Part shown: positions 11,153 through 21,832 of the stretch, in pieces
How the letters are laid out: every line of letters begins with the position of its first letter
Position numbering within the stretch: position 1 is the stretch's first letter
Origin: Ehretia macrophylla
Taxonomy: Eukaryota > Streptophyta > Magnoliopsida > Boraginales > Ehretiaceae
Direction of reading: 5' to 3'
DNA: 64,000 bases
Assembly (NCBI GenBank): GCA_037974665.1
Contig: CM075781.1
Location: 33,767,235 to 33,831,234, forward strand
Program-made: the position numbers and the translations under genes
Notes under the pieces: model-generated
Databases searched by the model: none
What the model was told of the DNA's origin: nothing
Seen by the model: the letters and a program-made list of their open reading frames with translations, nothing else

Positions 11153-11496
11153 AATTATAATCGAGTTTCAGGTTTCGATTTTTTTTAACGTATAAAATCA
11201 AAGCCTATCAGTTTACCAGTCGGTTATAACTTATAAAAATCAAAACCTATCAATTACCCGTCGGTTTTTGTTATTAGGTTTTTATCGGACGGATACCCAT
11301 CAATTTTGATTACAACAATCATCCATTGCCATCCCCATGTGATGGTGCGGTTAACGAGTATGTGTGTGCTGTAGTGCAAGTGTGTGGTGAGAGAAAATAG
11401 TATTATGAAAATGGTAGTATTATAGTGTGTTAATAAAATAGGTATTTTTTGTCTTGTTGGGTAAATTAAGCCTTCCGTGTTGTTAAGGTTTCAACA
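9811..11496 (+). repeat. 3' LTR of outer copia element, split by a hAT insertion
   Basis: The LTR runs 9811-9973 and resumes at 11338 or 11346 depending on which target copy is counted, ending TTTCAACA near 11496. A TATA-like CTATAAATAGGGG lies at 9938-9950. Relative to the 5' LTR it lacks roughly 130 bp before the end. Confidence 0.8.
9974..11337. mobile_element. Non-autonomous hAT transposon in the copia 3' LTR
   Basis: The insert begins TAGGAATGTCAGCAG and ends TTGCCATCCCCA (reverse complement TGGGGATGGCAA), imperfect hAT-type terminal repeats. It is flanked by perfect 8-bp duplications TGTGATGG (9966-9973 and 11338-11345), the hAT hallmark. Subterminal regions hold repeated ACCGAAACCGAAA-like words (9990-10080) and their counterparts (11160-11300), as in many plant hAT derivatives. 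A (TA)n run sits at 11105-11150. No transposase frame is seen in 1364 bp, so it moved in trans. Confidence 0.88.
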
Positions 11497-11855
11497 TGTT
11501 TTGTCCTCTAATAACACTAGGGCAAACTACCGAATCCATGGCTTTGGATGAAGGGCGACGAAAGCCATTGGAGAAATATTTAGCCTTAAATATTTTGACG
11601 TGTCAAGAATTATAAGTTTACATTTTAAAACTAATTGATATTAAGTGAAATTGACTCATAACTTGATTAATTGGTCTTCTTTATTATGGGGAGTCGATGT
11701 GGGATTCAACACCAGCCTTCACTTGTGATCCGGTGAGAATTGAGAAAGGAGATCAAGCTGACATGAGGGGAGCGAGTTAGTGAGAGCGGAACGACATAAA
11801 CTGATGGGTCACACGTAAATAAATATAATTGGACCAAAACTTAACTCTAATATCA
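11497..11855. other. Unassigned intergenic sequence
   Basis: No ORF or RNA is supported. Its end (CTCTAATATCAT at 11844-11855) resembles a decayed copia primer site for the LTR-like sequence that follows. Confidence 0.35.
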
Positions 11856-12115
11856 TGTCGAAATTTATAAGCATTTGTGCAGAGGAAAATGAACAAAGAA
11901 GAAGATGAGTATATGAACAATGAAGAAGACGAATATATGCTTTTTGTTATTTTTCTTAAGCTTTACATGTGTGGTATATATAGGAAGAAAAGATCACTCT
12001 GTTAACTACTAACTGGCCTGACTAACTAATGCTAGCCTCTTAGCCGTCTAATAAACGCTGCTGCTAACTCCTACACATTAGTCAACATTCTAACTCATAA
12101 GTCAATATTCTAACA
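11856..12115 (-). repeat. Probable lone LTR, - strand
   Basis: About 260 bp begin TGTCGAAATTTATAAGC and end ATTCTAACA. The preceding ACTCTAATATCAT is close to the complement of a tRNA-iMet primer site, and a TATA-like TATATATAGG lies at about 11973-11982 for - strand transcription. No paired LTR or target duplication was found. Confidence 0.4.
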
Positions 12116-12276
12116 AAAAGTAGTTCAAATCCTCTTTTGAAAAAATGGAACTAGATTCACAAATGGTTGATATATGTGGTGTTACACGTTGTGGAGGGAA
12201 ATGGTCGGAAATTGTGGGGGCAAAGTTGTTGTTAAAGGAAAGAAATGTATCGAGAAAAATGGTATGATTATGATAA

Positions 12277-12612
12277 GGTTATTTTTAATAAAGTCTTTAA
12301 AATATAAATTTTTTTTAATTTAAGTATTTTTAAAGACTTTAGTTTTAAAAGTAACATTATTAATGACAAAAGTATGTAATATATATTATTTTTGGTTTAA
12401 AAGATGTCAATATAAATATCCAGTTTCTATTTTCTTCAACAAATTTGTGGAAAAAAATAGAGATTGAGTCTCTATTTTAACATTTTTTAAATCAAAAATC
12501 GTAAATTTCACGTACTTTTATCATGAATAATATTATTTTTAAAAATACTTAAAATTTTTAAAAATACTTAAATTAAAAAAAAATTATATTTAAAGACTCT
12601 ATTAAAAATACC
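12277..12612. mobile_element. Foldback MITE-like element with long inverted arms
   Basis: Bases 12277-12400 are roughly the reverse complement of 12480-12612: GGTTATTTTTAATAAAGTCT on the left against AGACTCTATTAAAAATACC on the right, and the match continues for more than 100 bp. The 336-bp unit has a short central spacer and no ORF. Flanks read ATAA on both sides but no longer duplication is convincing, so the superfamily is uncertain. Confidence 0.7.
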
Positions 12613-12633
12613 ATAAAATACAAATAAGAATTA

Positions 12634-12938
12634 TCAGTAAAAGTCATGTACACCATTCATTCTTATATGCACCTTATCAAAACAAATAGGGTGATGGAAC
12701 TGCGTAGGGTATTAGCACAGTAAAAGACGACGGAGGTCGTTGTCTTCTGATAAAGTGTTGTGTGTATTATATTTCTGTATTGTTACATCACGTCAGATGC
12801 TTTTAGTTATATAGAGTACAAACAGGCTATATGATAAGAGTCCTATACAAGTCAAAACTAGAACACATGATACATTCAAGATTACAAATGATCAGTAAAA
12901 GTCATGTACACGATTCATCCTTATCTGCACCTTATCAG
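12634..12938. repeat. Direct repeats of about 47 bp flanking 210 bp
   Basis: ATCAGTAAAAGTCATGTACA recurs at 12634 and 12891, each followed by a diverged CATTCTTATATGCACCTTATC-like tail with three mismatches over about 47 bp. The intervening 210 bp resembles an LTR fragment. Short terminal direct repeats of this kind could come from local duplication or a very short LTR element. Confidence 0.55.
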
Positions 12939-13281
12939 ATTCTCTATACGGGAAATCTCTAATTAACTTGTGTCGTAATATCTTAAGTAACTTAAAATGA
13001 TTTAAATTCCTATTGAATAATAAAAAAAGAACGAATCAACAATTAATAGAATTGATAGGACAAAGTCATTAATTTAGTCTTTTCAAGGGTACGCTGGTCC
13101 CAAAATATACAGCCCTAGTTATACAAAATTAGGGATGTCTATTCTTTCATGACAGGTCGATATAAAAAAATAAATGGCCATAATAAAATATTGGAGCTAA
13201 ACATATCGTTGATTGAAAAATTTTGAGTTAGTGTAGATTGATTTATCAAATTTTCATATTATTAGTAGAATCTATACACAC

Positions 13282-13293
13282 ATATATATATAT

Positions 13294-13355
<62 letters not shown>
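13282..13355. repeat. (CA)n/(TA)n microsatellite
   Basis: Alternating CACACA and TATATA tracts, interrupted once by TGTATA. No gene is nearby on either side; 13356-14128 is otherwise unassigned upstream sequence of the intact CRK. It includes a stretch at 13640-13850 with weak similarity to the LTR at 3563. Confidence 0.9.
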
Positions 13356-14128
13356 GAATGACTAACCTCAATTTGCATAGATGTCCTATGGGGGAGATGA
13401 GTAATAACAGAGGTGGTTATGGGTGAGGAAGAAATGGAAAAAAAATAAAGAAATAATAAATAAAAAGATAATTTTACTCTTGCAACTCAATACTTTTGTA
13501 ACTCTGTTATGCTCTAAGGGAAAATATGAATAATTTTTAAAGTTCACGGAGGACTTTAAGTATTAGTCATAAACTAATTGTCTTTAACTCTTTTGATAAG
13601 CATAGTGTTTTGTGAGTTGGTATTATAAAAGTGTGCTGTACTTTTTTAGTGGTGCAATTGGCCAAGTGATCTTGAGTGCTAGTGGTGTTGTGGCCGTGAG
13701 TGGTGAGAGAAAAGTAGTATAAATTGTGCTGTTGCTTTCATATTGTGAATAAGTTTGTAGAAAAATCAAGTTAGTTTATAATATTATAATAGTGTAATCA
13801 TTTTCTAAAACTATATTACTATTTGGTGTTTAACACATTTATATAAAAGATTTAGGTCAGTCTGAACTATGGAAGAATTTCCTCTTTGCAATAATGGAGT
13901 ACCTTATAATGAGGCCAATAGTAGTGGCTTTATATATTTCTAAGGCATATAGCCATCGAGATGTAACCAGCCAATGGTATGTTTATACCAGACAGGCTTG
14001 ATTTGCATTGTATACAGTTTTACTTGAGTGGGCCAAATTAAATTTTTAGTATTTCTTACCTTTCAAACGTGGAAAGTGAAAGAAAATTGAATCCTTTCAG
14101 TAGTACTATTTTATTAGACAAAAAAAGG

Positions 14129-14138
14129 GTATAAATGG
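14129..14138 (+). promoter_or_regulatory. Candidate TATA box of the intact CRK
   Basis: GTATAAATGG lies about 105 bp before the ATG at 14239, a plausible spacing for a plant TATA box with a short leader. A second AT-rich candidate (CATAAATAG) is near 14187. Not tested by expression data. Confidence 0.4.
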
Positions 14139-14238
14139 AAAAGAAATAGTAAAGCAGCCTTAAGTCAAACAGTAAATCAGAACAGCATAAATAGTTGCAT
14201 GAAATAATTGAGTAATCTTTCTCCTCATCTCTCCTGCC

Positions 14239-17200
14239 ATGGTGTTCTATTGCCGTACAAGATACAGCAGTGTCTTGAAGGTCATGTTAGAGCTTCATGT
14301 GCTTTGGTCTCACATCTTTATTTCTGAAGCTGCTAGCTACTATGTTTATCACATATGTGATAATTCAAATACTTATACTCCAAATAGCACCTATCAGATT
14401 AATCTCAATAGCCTTCTCTCCACCCTTTCTTCTCCTAATATTACGAGAAACAACTTGTTTTACAATGCTACGGCAGGTAACAGTGCATCTGACCGCGCTT
14501 ATGGCTTATTCATTTGTCGCGGGGATGTTGATATTCGTTCTTGTCATGAATGTGTGGAAAATGCTGCAAGAGAAGTAGTCGAGAAGTGCCCCAAGGAGAA
14601 GCAAGCATATATATGGTACAATGAGTGCAGGTTACGTTATGACAATAAATCATTTTTTTCTACCATGGACGTTTCGCATAGATGGTATATGTGGAATGAG
14701 GCAAAAGTTACAGAACCCGATCGGCTCTCGCAAGTCTTGAATAATTCCTTGCGTAACTTAGCCGCTCGTGCTTGCAAAAAACAGTCCACCACCAATGGCG
14801 GACAATTGAAAGGTTTTGCAATAGGCGAGACTAGTTTTATAAACTCAACTCTATACAGCCTAGTTCAGTGCACCCCAGATCTATCAGAGGCTGATTGCAA
14901 TCGATGCTTAGGTGTGGCTATTGGCCTAATGCCATCATGTTGTTGGGGAAAGCAAGGTGGAAAAGTTTTGCTCCCCAGTTGCAATATTAGATATGAGATG
15001 TACCCATTTTACAACATTATAGCCGCACCACCACAATCCACAATTCTTCCTCCGGCTCCAAGATCCTCTAAGAATCAACGAGGTAATTAAGGTTTAATTG
15101 GATTATTGCAAAGGATCTAAGATGTTGAACTGATACTTGATTTTCACGAAACATAAGGTAGTATTGAAATCCCCGTATTAATGAATAGAGTGCGGATTAA
15201 CAAATTTTATTTTTAGTCATACTCGTTCTAAAATATTTGCTGCTCATGGTGTGGATAATCAAGTGAAGATATAGGAGCTATCCGGCTATCATTGGTTTGA
15301 TGCTGATTAGTGTTGGCACAGCGGAAGGTAGTAGGCTAAAGGAAGAGAAATTAGCTTAAGTTGTACTTGAGTGATATAGGAAAAGGTAAGATGCAATTTT
15401 TGTGTAAAGGAACAGAGGAGAATTTTGATTTAGAATGGAAATGCAGAGCTGCTGCTCCTGCACGAATTATCTTTAACTTTTTGGCTTACTTCATTACACT
15501 TACAACCATTCTATTTATAGTACTTAAAGACATTTCTAGAGAAGACACTTAGTACTTTCAACTCTTGGAAATACAAGACTCATGCTTCAAGATATTATTA
15601 ACATTCAACGACCAGCTACCAACTAACTAGAAAAATCACAAATTACTCTTTCAATACCCCCTCTTAATTTGTGATTTTCAATTGCTCCTTGAACTTGTCT
15701 AGCTTGTCGATCGTTACTGCTTTAGTTAGGATATCGGCTGGCTGTTCTGTAGTGCTGATAAACTCCAGCTGGACTTCTCCTTTACTAACCAACTCTCGAA
15801 TAAAATGATGTCGCAACTCGATGTGTTTTGTTCTTCCATGAAGCACAGGATTTTTTGTCATTGCAATAGCAGACATGCTATCACAAAAGATCATTGTAGG
15901 TCCTCCTTATTTTTGCTTCAAATCTGAGAGTATTCTTCTTAGCCACACAAGAAGTTAGGAAGACCTTTACCTTTAAGCATGCTCCGCGCCATCTCTACAA
16001 TAGTTCTATTCTTTCGTTCAGCCACTCCGTTTTGTTGAGGAGTATGGCGGATGGTTAGCTGTCTCTGAATCCCATTTTTCTTGCAGTACTCCATGAAAGG
16101 CTTATAAATAAATTCTCCTCCACGATCTGATCTAAGTGCCTTCAAGTGATGGCCATTTTGTCTTTCTACAAGAGCTTTGAATTGAAGAAAGATGGTGAAG
16201 GCTTCTGATTTTTGGCCAAAAAATACAGCCACATCATCCGAGTATAATCATCGATAAAAAGTATAAAGTATCTCTTGCCGTTAAGTGATGGCGTCCTTGA
16301 TGGCCCCCAGATGTCAGTGTGCACGAGTTCTAAAGGAACTCGAGCTCTCCACGAAGTCTTTGGAAAGGGAAGTCGATGCATTTTTCCATGTACGCAGCCT
16401 TCACAAACTTTGTGAATTTTATCAATTGCAGGAAGACCAATCACCATGTTTTTTCTTCTAAAAAATTCCAGCCCTTGATAATTAAGATGTCCATAACGCA
16501 AATGCCAAAGATAAGAGTCATCCACGCTTTCACTTTTGAAAGCAAAATTCTGATTTGTCTCCATAGTCAGAGGGAAAACATTGTTGGATTGCATCCTTGC
16601 TTCTGCGACAGTCCGATTGCTTTTCTTGTCAATAATGGTGCACTGTTCGTCATCAAAAATCAGCTTGTATCCTTTCCTTAGCATCTGCCCAACACTTAAC
16701 AGATTGTTGGTAATGCTTGGGGCATATAAAACATTATGGATTAGCTTTTTGCTTCCATCTTTGTATTGAACAGCAATGGTTCCTTTTCCTTCAACCTTTA
16801 TTAGCTTGCTGTCTCCAAGCTCCACTTGAGAAGAGAATTTTTCATCAAGCTCGACGAACGCTGCTCGATCACCCGTCATATGCTTGCTACAGGCGTTGTC
16901 AATGTACCAAGTATTTTGTTGATTTTCCTTTGCTGTCATACATGAAAATAGCATCTCCGCATCATTCTCCTTTGAAAAATTTGCTTCATCTTTGCCTCCA
17001 TTTTTATTTTGGTACCAGCAATCCTTTTGTGAGTGATTCGGAATTTTGCATTTGGTGAATCTAAAACGACAATCCTTGGACTGATGATTAGATCTTTGGC
17101 AAGTAAGGCAATGATTATTGGATTTATCAGTCCTGCTTTTCTCATTGTTTCCTCTGTTAAAATTTTCACCTCTATCATGTTGCCTCTTCTTAGAGGATGA

Positions 17201-20200
17201 TCCCCATCTTTTTCCTTGGCCTCCTTTGTTGAACTTCTTCTCGGACACGTTAATTTTGGACTGAAATGCTTGATCCAAAGGCTTTTTTTCAAACTTGACC
17301 ATTCTTTTCTCGTGAGCTTCAAGTGATCCCATTAACTCGTACATTGAAACCTTAGTCAAATCCTTCGACTCCTCGATGGCAGCCACTACATGATCATATT
17401 TCTGTGGTAAACTTCTGAGAATTTTTTGAACAATCCTCCTTTCTTCGATTGTGTCTCCACAGCTTCTTATTTGATTTACAATCTCAGCGGTTCGTGAGAA
17501 AAAGTCACGCACCTTCTCAGCTTCCTTCATTTCTAGAGTGTCAAAATTCCTCCAAAGAGTTTGAAGCTTGACTGCAATTGCTCTATCAGAACCTTGGAAC
17601 TCCTTTTTCAAAACATCCCATGCTTCTTTTGCTTTCTTTATCCCGAAAATTCGGGGGAAAATTGTCTTGCCCACGCCTTACTGAATGATTCTTAATGCCG
17701 ACGCATTTCTGCTTACATTTTCTTTGAATTCTTTTTGCTGTGATTCTGACCACATTTCTTTTGTCCCTTCTTTAGGTGGCTCATCGTAGCCACACTCTAC
17801 AACATCCCACAAATTTAGTGAGATAGATATTGTTTCCATTTGAGAGCTCCAGTAATCATAATGTTCTCCTTCAAATATGGAAATTTGATTTGAGGAGACA
17901 GAGAACAACAAATTATTGGCAGCCATGAGAATGTTTAAGAGCCTTGAAAGCAGAATTTGAATGCAAAGTGAATGAGTATTTTATTGAAAGTGTCTTAATG
18001 TTGATGGACACAAATTATCTGAACCCGATAGCTCTAGATACGAAAACTTGTTGGCACAGCGGAAGGTAGTAGGCTAATTTCATACAGATTGATTGCTAAA
18101 GGAAGAGAAATTAGCTTAAGTTGTACTTGAGTGATATAGGAAAAGGTAAGATGCAATTTTTGTGTAAAGGAACAGAGGAGAATTTTGATTTAGAATGGAA
18201 ATGCAGAGCTGCTGCTCCTGCACGAATTATCTTTAACTTTTTGGCTTACTTCATTACACTTACAACCATTCTATTTATAATCCTTAAAGACACTTCTAGA
18301 GAAGACACTTAGTACTTTCAACTCTTGGAAATACAAGACTCATGCCTCAAGATATTATTAACATTCAACAACCAGCTACCAACTAACTAGAAAAATCACA
18401 AATTGCTCTTTCAATAATTAGTTCAAATTTGTTCTATTTCTTCACCATGTTTAGTGTATTAAATTCTACAAGCAACATCTTTATACAGCCAGTACCACCT
18501 AGCTAGTACCAATTCAGTGTATTTACACTGCTTTTTGCACTTCAGATAGTTTTCTGCCTTTCTCATAATCTTTATTCATGCAAAGCTCATGAGTAAAATA
18601 GATCTTCTTTGCATTGATGCAGGAATTGGGAGAATATCAGCACAAGTGATTATTATTATTGTGGTTGCGGTGGTTGTTTCTATTTTCGTGTTTACTCTGG
18701 GCTTCTGTTTTTTAAGAAGAAGAAGAGCAAAGAGGTTTGATGCCATACAGGAGGCAACAGGTAGAATTCAAGAATCGAAAGGATTTCTTTCTGGTAAATT
18801 TTCTGAGTTTTTGATATTATTCAGATATTTGACTTCAATAATTGATGTTTGTCATAGATGAAAATGAAATATTGATAGCTGAATCTTTACAATATGACTT
18901 GAGCACAGTCGGGGCTGCTACAAACTATTTCTCTGCTGAAAATAAAGTAGGTGAGGGTGGATTTGGGGAAGTGTTTAAGGTAAAGTTGGTTTGATTTAAT
19001 TATGGATTTGTCATACAAGAGTATTCTTGCAGATTTTAACCTTTTCTAAGCAGAATTTTAACACGTGATTATACACATTCAGGGTACACTTCCTAATGGA
19101 CTAGAGATAGCTGTGAAAAGGCTATCTAAAAGATCAGGACAAGGTGTACAAGAATTTAAGAATGAAGTTGCTGTTGTTGCCAAGCTTCAACATAGAAATC
19201 TTGTGAGACTAGTAGGATTTTGCTTGGAACAAGAAGAAAAAATCCTTATCTATGAGTTTGTGCCTAACAAAAGTCTTGACTACTTTCTTTTTGGTTTGTA
19301 TTTAGTTCAGAGTTATGGTATTTTCAATTAGAAGAGCCTAGTAACATTTATCTATATTGATTTTCATTAGAAGATAGTCATACTAAAGCTGAAAAATTTG
19401 TGTTCATTGTGAAGATGCAGAGAAACGACAATTATTGGACTGGTCATTACGTTACAAGATTATTGGAGGAATAGCACAGGGGATTCTTTACCTTCATGAA
19501 CATTCTCGTCTTAGAATCATACATCGTGATCTTAAAGCTAGTAATGTGTTATTAGATGGAGATATGAATCCTAAGATATCAGATTTTGGTATGGCAAGAA
19601 CTTTTGGTGTTGATCAATCTCAAGCAAACACGAATAGAATCGTCGGGACGTTGTAAGTTTGTATTTGTGTTTCTTTCATTCAGATCATTTATTCTTTTGA
19701 GCATACTTTTCTCTATCATTTTCTAATGAATACCGTAGAAAACATCATAATATCAATGGTATCAAAAACACTTTAGACAATCTATTGAATGCTACATCAT
19801 TGCTTCTACTTGTAGTGGTTATATGGCTCCAGAGTATGCTATGCATGGCAAATTCTCTATCAAGTCTGATGTTTTTAGTTTTGGTGTTCTAATATTGGAG
19901 ATTATAAGTGGAAAGAAGAACAATAGCTTCTATCAATTAGGGGGATGGGAGGATCTTCTTAGCCATGTGAGTACAAATGTCTTTTTTAGTTGACAAGCGT
20001 ATAGTATAATAGATTTTGTACAACATTGTACAAATGAAAAATTACATATTTTTGCATCATTTGGATGAATGTTGCAGGCATGGAAGTGTTGGAAGGATGG
20101 CATTCCTCAGGACTTAGTAGATCCAACTTTGGGAGATTCTGTCATTGGAAATGAAGTAATTCGATGTATACACATTGGCCTACTCTGTGTCCAAGAAAAT

Positions 20201-20395
20201 GCTGATGAGAGACCTACTATGACATTAGTAGTTCTTATGCTCAACAGTTTTTCTGTTCCTCTACCATTACCTCATCAACCAGCATTTTTTGTTCGTAGAA
20301 AAACGGAGTCTATGCTAAAGCAGGAAGAACTGGATAGCAAGTCAACGCCATGGTCAGCAAATGAAGTATCAATTAGTGAATTATACCCAAGATAG
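14239..20395 (+). CDS. Cysteine-rich receptor-like kinase (CRK), seven exons, apparently intact
   Basis: Predicted exons: 14239-15082, 18623-18760, 18858-18979, 19083-19293, 19415-19652, 19816-19966, 20078-20395. All introns are GT..AG and the phases join to 673 codons plus stop, a normal CRK length. Seen in the protein: hydrophobic N-terminus (about 13-30, likely signal peptide); DUF26 domain one with C-x8-C-x2-C at C93/C102/C105; DUF26 domain two at C211/C220/C223; transmembrane helix about 290-312 followed by RRRR; kinase from about 358 with GEGGFGEVF loop, catalytic K380 (IAVK), HRDLKASN (HRD 475-477), DFG 495-497 and APE 522-524. No key residue is missing. Family knowledge: plasma-membrane Ser/Thr kinases of stress, immune or redox signalling; the ligand is unknown. 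Intron 1 is 3.5 kb because a copia element sits at 15311-18416. The exon 2 end is uncertain (18760 or 18793); I chose 18760 because it leaves a 97-bp rather than a 64-bp intron. The exact family member cannot be named. Confidence 0.88.
15311..15656 (-). repeat. 3' LTR of intronic copia element
   Basis: 346 bp; lacks a 22-bp segment present in the right LTR after GTAGTAGGCTAA. The + strand 3' end is CAATA, so the LTR ends in TA rather than CA; the ATTAG duplication fixes this border. An antisense frame inside it has no ATG and is not a gene. Confidence 0.93.
15664..15897 (-). pseudogene. Copia RNase H C-terminal fragment (intronic element)
   Basis: The 76-codon open frame reads [20 protein letters not shown] and ends in [20 protein letters not shown], the characteristic end of copia RNase H (the DxxSAI...KHIE...LTK pattern). 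It is joined near 15900-15945 to an integrase fragment, showing that a segment of about two kilobases holding the integrase end, RT and most of RNase H was deleted. Confidence 0.9.
15939..17926 (-). pseudogene. Copia gag-protease-integrase polyprotein (intronic element)
   Basis: On the - strand, Gag starts at 17926 ([20 protein letters not shown]). One in-frame stop near 17678 separates it from a long frame (17674-16166, 502 codons) with the gag body, a [14 protein letters not shown] zinc knuckle variant whose usual GH is SN, a protease core [13 protein letters not shown] (DSG altered to DNA), and the integrase HHCC zinc finger ([20 protein letters not shown]) with the D of HTDIWGP. A frameshift near 16166-16232 leads to the D35E region ([20 protein letters not shown]). 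The frame ends at 15939 where the deletion begins. The Asp-to-Asn change in the protease active site means it is probably inactive even apart from the stop. Confidence 0.9.
18049..18416 (-). repeat. 5' LTR of intronic copia element
   Basis: 368 bp; adjoins the primer-like site at about 18020-18048 and the right target duplication ATTAG at 18417. Confidence 0.93.
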
Positions 20396-20428
20396 GAGGA
20401 CACTGGTGTACTAATGAACAATTTAAAA

Positions 20429-20642
20429 CCAAGAAATGTTAGATATCATCCTTTTTTATCTCTTGTTTAATATTATTTCCTGTTTTACATCAATTTAACA
20501 ATTTTTTTGTATTTCACTTTTTTTTTTTTTTTTTGGGACAGAGGCATACACATAAGCATATACCTATGCAGGAGTATGGAAAGCATGACTTTAATGAAAT
20601 ATAAATTAGAACTGCCGAACTGCAGATTAATCTGAAATATAA
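20429..20642 (+). repeat. CRK 3' flank repeated at the window start
   Basis: Copy of 1-208, 34 bp downstream of the CRK stop. It probably includes the 3' untranslated region. A T run of 16 or more lies at 20519-20535. Similarity stops at about 20642, where the sequences diverge. Confidence 0.85.
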
Positions 20643-21682
20643 AAATGGGATGACAGTGGATCTCGATTACAAAAAATGGGATAACCATAGTTATATCGTT
20701 TAACATAACCTATAACCAAATTTTTCACTGAAATTTGACGGGTTTAAAAATCACTAAGCAATTACCGTAATTGTTATGCATCCACAAAACCACGAGTATC
20801 CATATTTTAACCTTTTATTTTGAAAATTAATAAAAATAATAGTTTGAATAGAAAACCAACATACAAAAATGTAGAAAGAAAAAGAAGTTAAATTTAAATG
20901 TCAAAATTCTAAATATAAGATGAATCAAAACCTAAATAGTGATAAACTCTAAACTAAATCATATAATCATTGAAAAAATACTACTCACTTAATAAACACA
21001 GGATTACAAGTATAATTTTAGGTATTAATTTATAAATTTAATATAAAATCATTATCTTTTATTTTTGTCAATATTATAGGGTACATTATAATATAGACTT
21101 CTTCCACTTTCACATATATGAGTTTCAAATTCCCAAAGTTATTGATAAATGAGACTGCCAGTCCTTTTGTTAGAATTTGATTAAATATTCTATTAACTTT
21201 ACACAAAGTGACTTGTTACCCTTGCTATTCCCCAACATCATCACTCTAGCCAATAACCCTATCTCCTATCTCTTGTCCCCTGCCCCTGGCTCTTATAAAC
21301 ATACCACACCCAACACAATTACACAAATAGTTTCTACACACACAAAAACTTGGCATGACATCCCCATACATTCATACACAAAGATAACAACACACACACA
21401 CGGATGGCATCACAAGCACACACTGATACATGTATAGAGAGCAAGTATTTATACATACATACCTACACATACACACACACACACACACTTTGATTCACAT
21501 TGAAACACGCACTTTGATACGCATTTAATTTTTAATATTAAATTAATTAATAATTATAAAATTAATAATTTTTAATTATTAAATTAATTATCAGGTAAAT
21601 TGAAATTAAAATTAGTTAATTTTTAATTATTAAATTATTTATTTTTAATTATTAAATTAATATTTTTTAATTATTAATTTAT
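20643..21682. other. AT-rich intergenic sequence
   Basis: No gene supported. The start (ACATAACCTATAACCAAAT near 20702-20720) has a weak resemblance to the hAT interior at 10040. Low-complexity CA-rich (21300-21490) and TTAATTA-type (21530-21680) tracts explain a spurious ORF at 21177-21437. Confidence 0.5.
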
Positions 21683-21832
21683 TTAATAATAATCAATTTA
21701 AAATGTGTTCAGGAGTCGGAAGAAATAGGCTATAGGGGATTGGAGAGGTAGAGGAAGAGAACAAAAACACATAAAAACATAAAAAATGTGTTTTGATTTT
21801 CTTATTTTTGAAAACACATTTATCATTTCGAG
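21683..21832. repeat. Dispersed repeat, copy 1 (partner 53765-53908)
   Basis: About 150 bp, from TTAATAATAATCAATTT through GGAGAGGTAGAGGAAGAG to a TGTGTTTTGATTTTCTTATT stretch, recurs at 53765-53908 with few differences. No ORF. Probably the edge of an unidentified transposon family. Confidence 0.75.

Larger units (their letters stand above)
3563..11496 (+). mobile_element. Degenerate Ty1/copia LTR retrotransposon hosting nested insertions
   Basis: A + strand copia element is bounded by related LTRs that both begin TGTTAAAAATAATCAACACC (3563 and 9811). The 5' LTR ends TTCAACA at 4010 and is followed by a diverged initiator-Met primer site (AGTAGTACTAGAGCC). A purine tract TAAGGAGGAG precedes the 3' LTR. 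Gag with a zinc knuckle, an RT linker, RT and RNase H are readable in that order; protease and most of integrase are missing between about 4980 and 5070. Frameshifts and stops are frequent, so it is dead. A - strand LTR element interrupts RT and a hAT element interrupts the 3' LTR. A clean 5-bp target duplication was not found, and the 3' LTR lacks about 130 bp near its end. Confidence 0.9.
15311..18416 (-). mobile_element. RT-deleted Ty1/copia element in CRK intron 1
   Basis: LTRs at 15311-15656 and 18049-18416 (+ strand TGTTGGCACAGCGG to CTTTCAATA) are flanked by a perfect ATTAG duplication (15306-15310 and 18417-18421). The polypurine tract AAGAGGGGG on the - strand adjoins the left LTR, and a TATCTAGAGC primer-like site adjoins the right LTR, so the element is antisense to the CRK. 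Gag, protease and the first part of integrase are present; RT is gone, and the frame resumes only at the RNase H tail. The LTRs differ by about six substitutions and one 22-bp indel, so insertion was fairly recent. It must rely on other copies for RT. Splicing of the host gene remains possible since both intron borders are intact. Confidence 0.95.

Noticed and set aside
13640..13850. Solo LTR related to the one at 3563
   Set aside because: Only GTGGTGAGAGAAAA-like words and AT-rich sequence are shared; no ends or target duplication could be placed.
15361..15552. A 63-codon frame repeated at 18121-18312 with nearly identical protein
   Set aside because: Both lie antisense inside the two LTRs of one element, so their conservation is LTR identity; neither starts with ATG.
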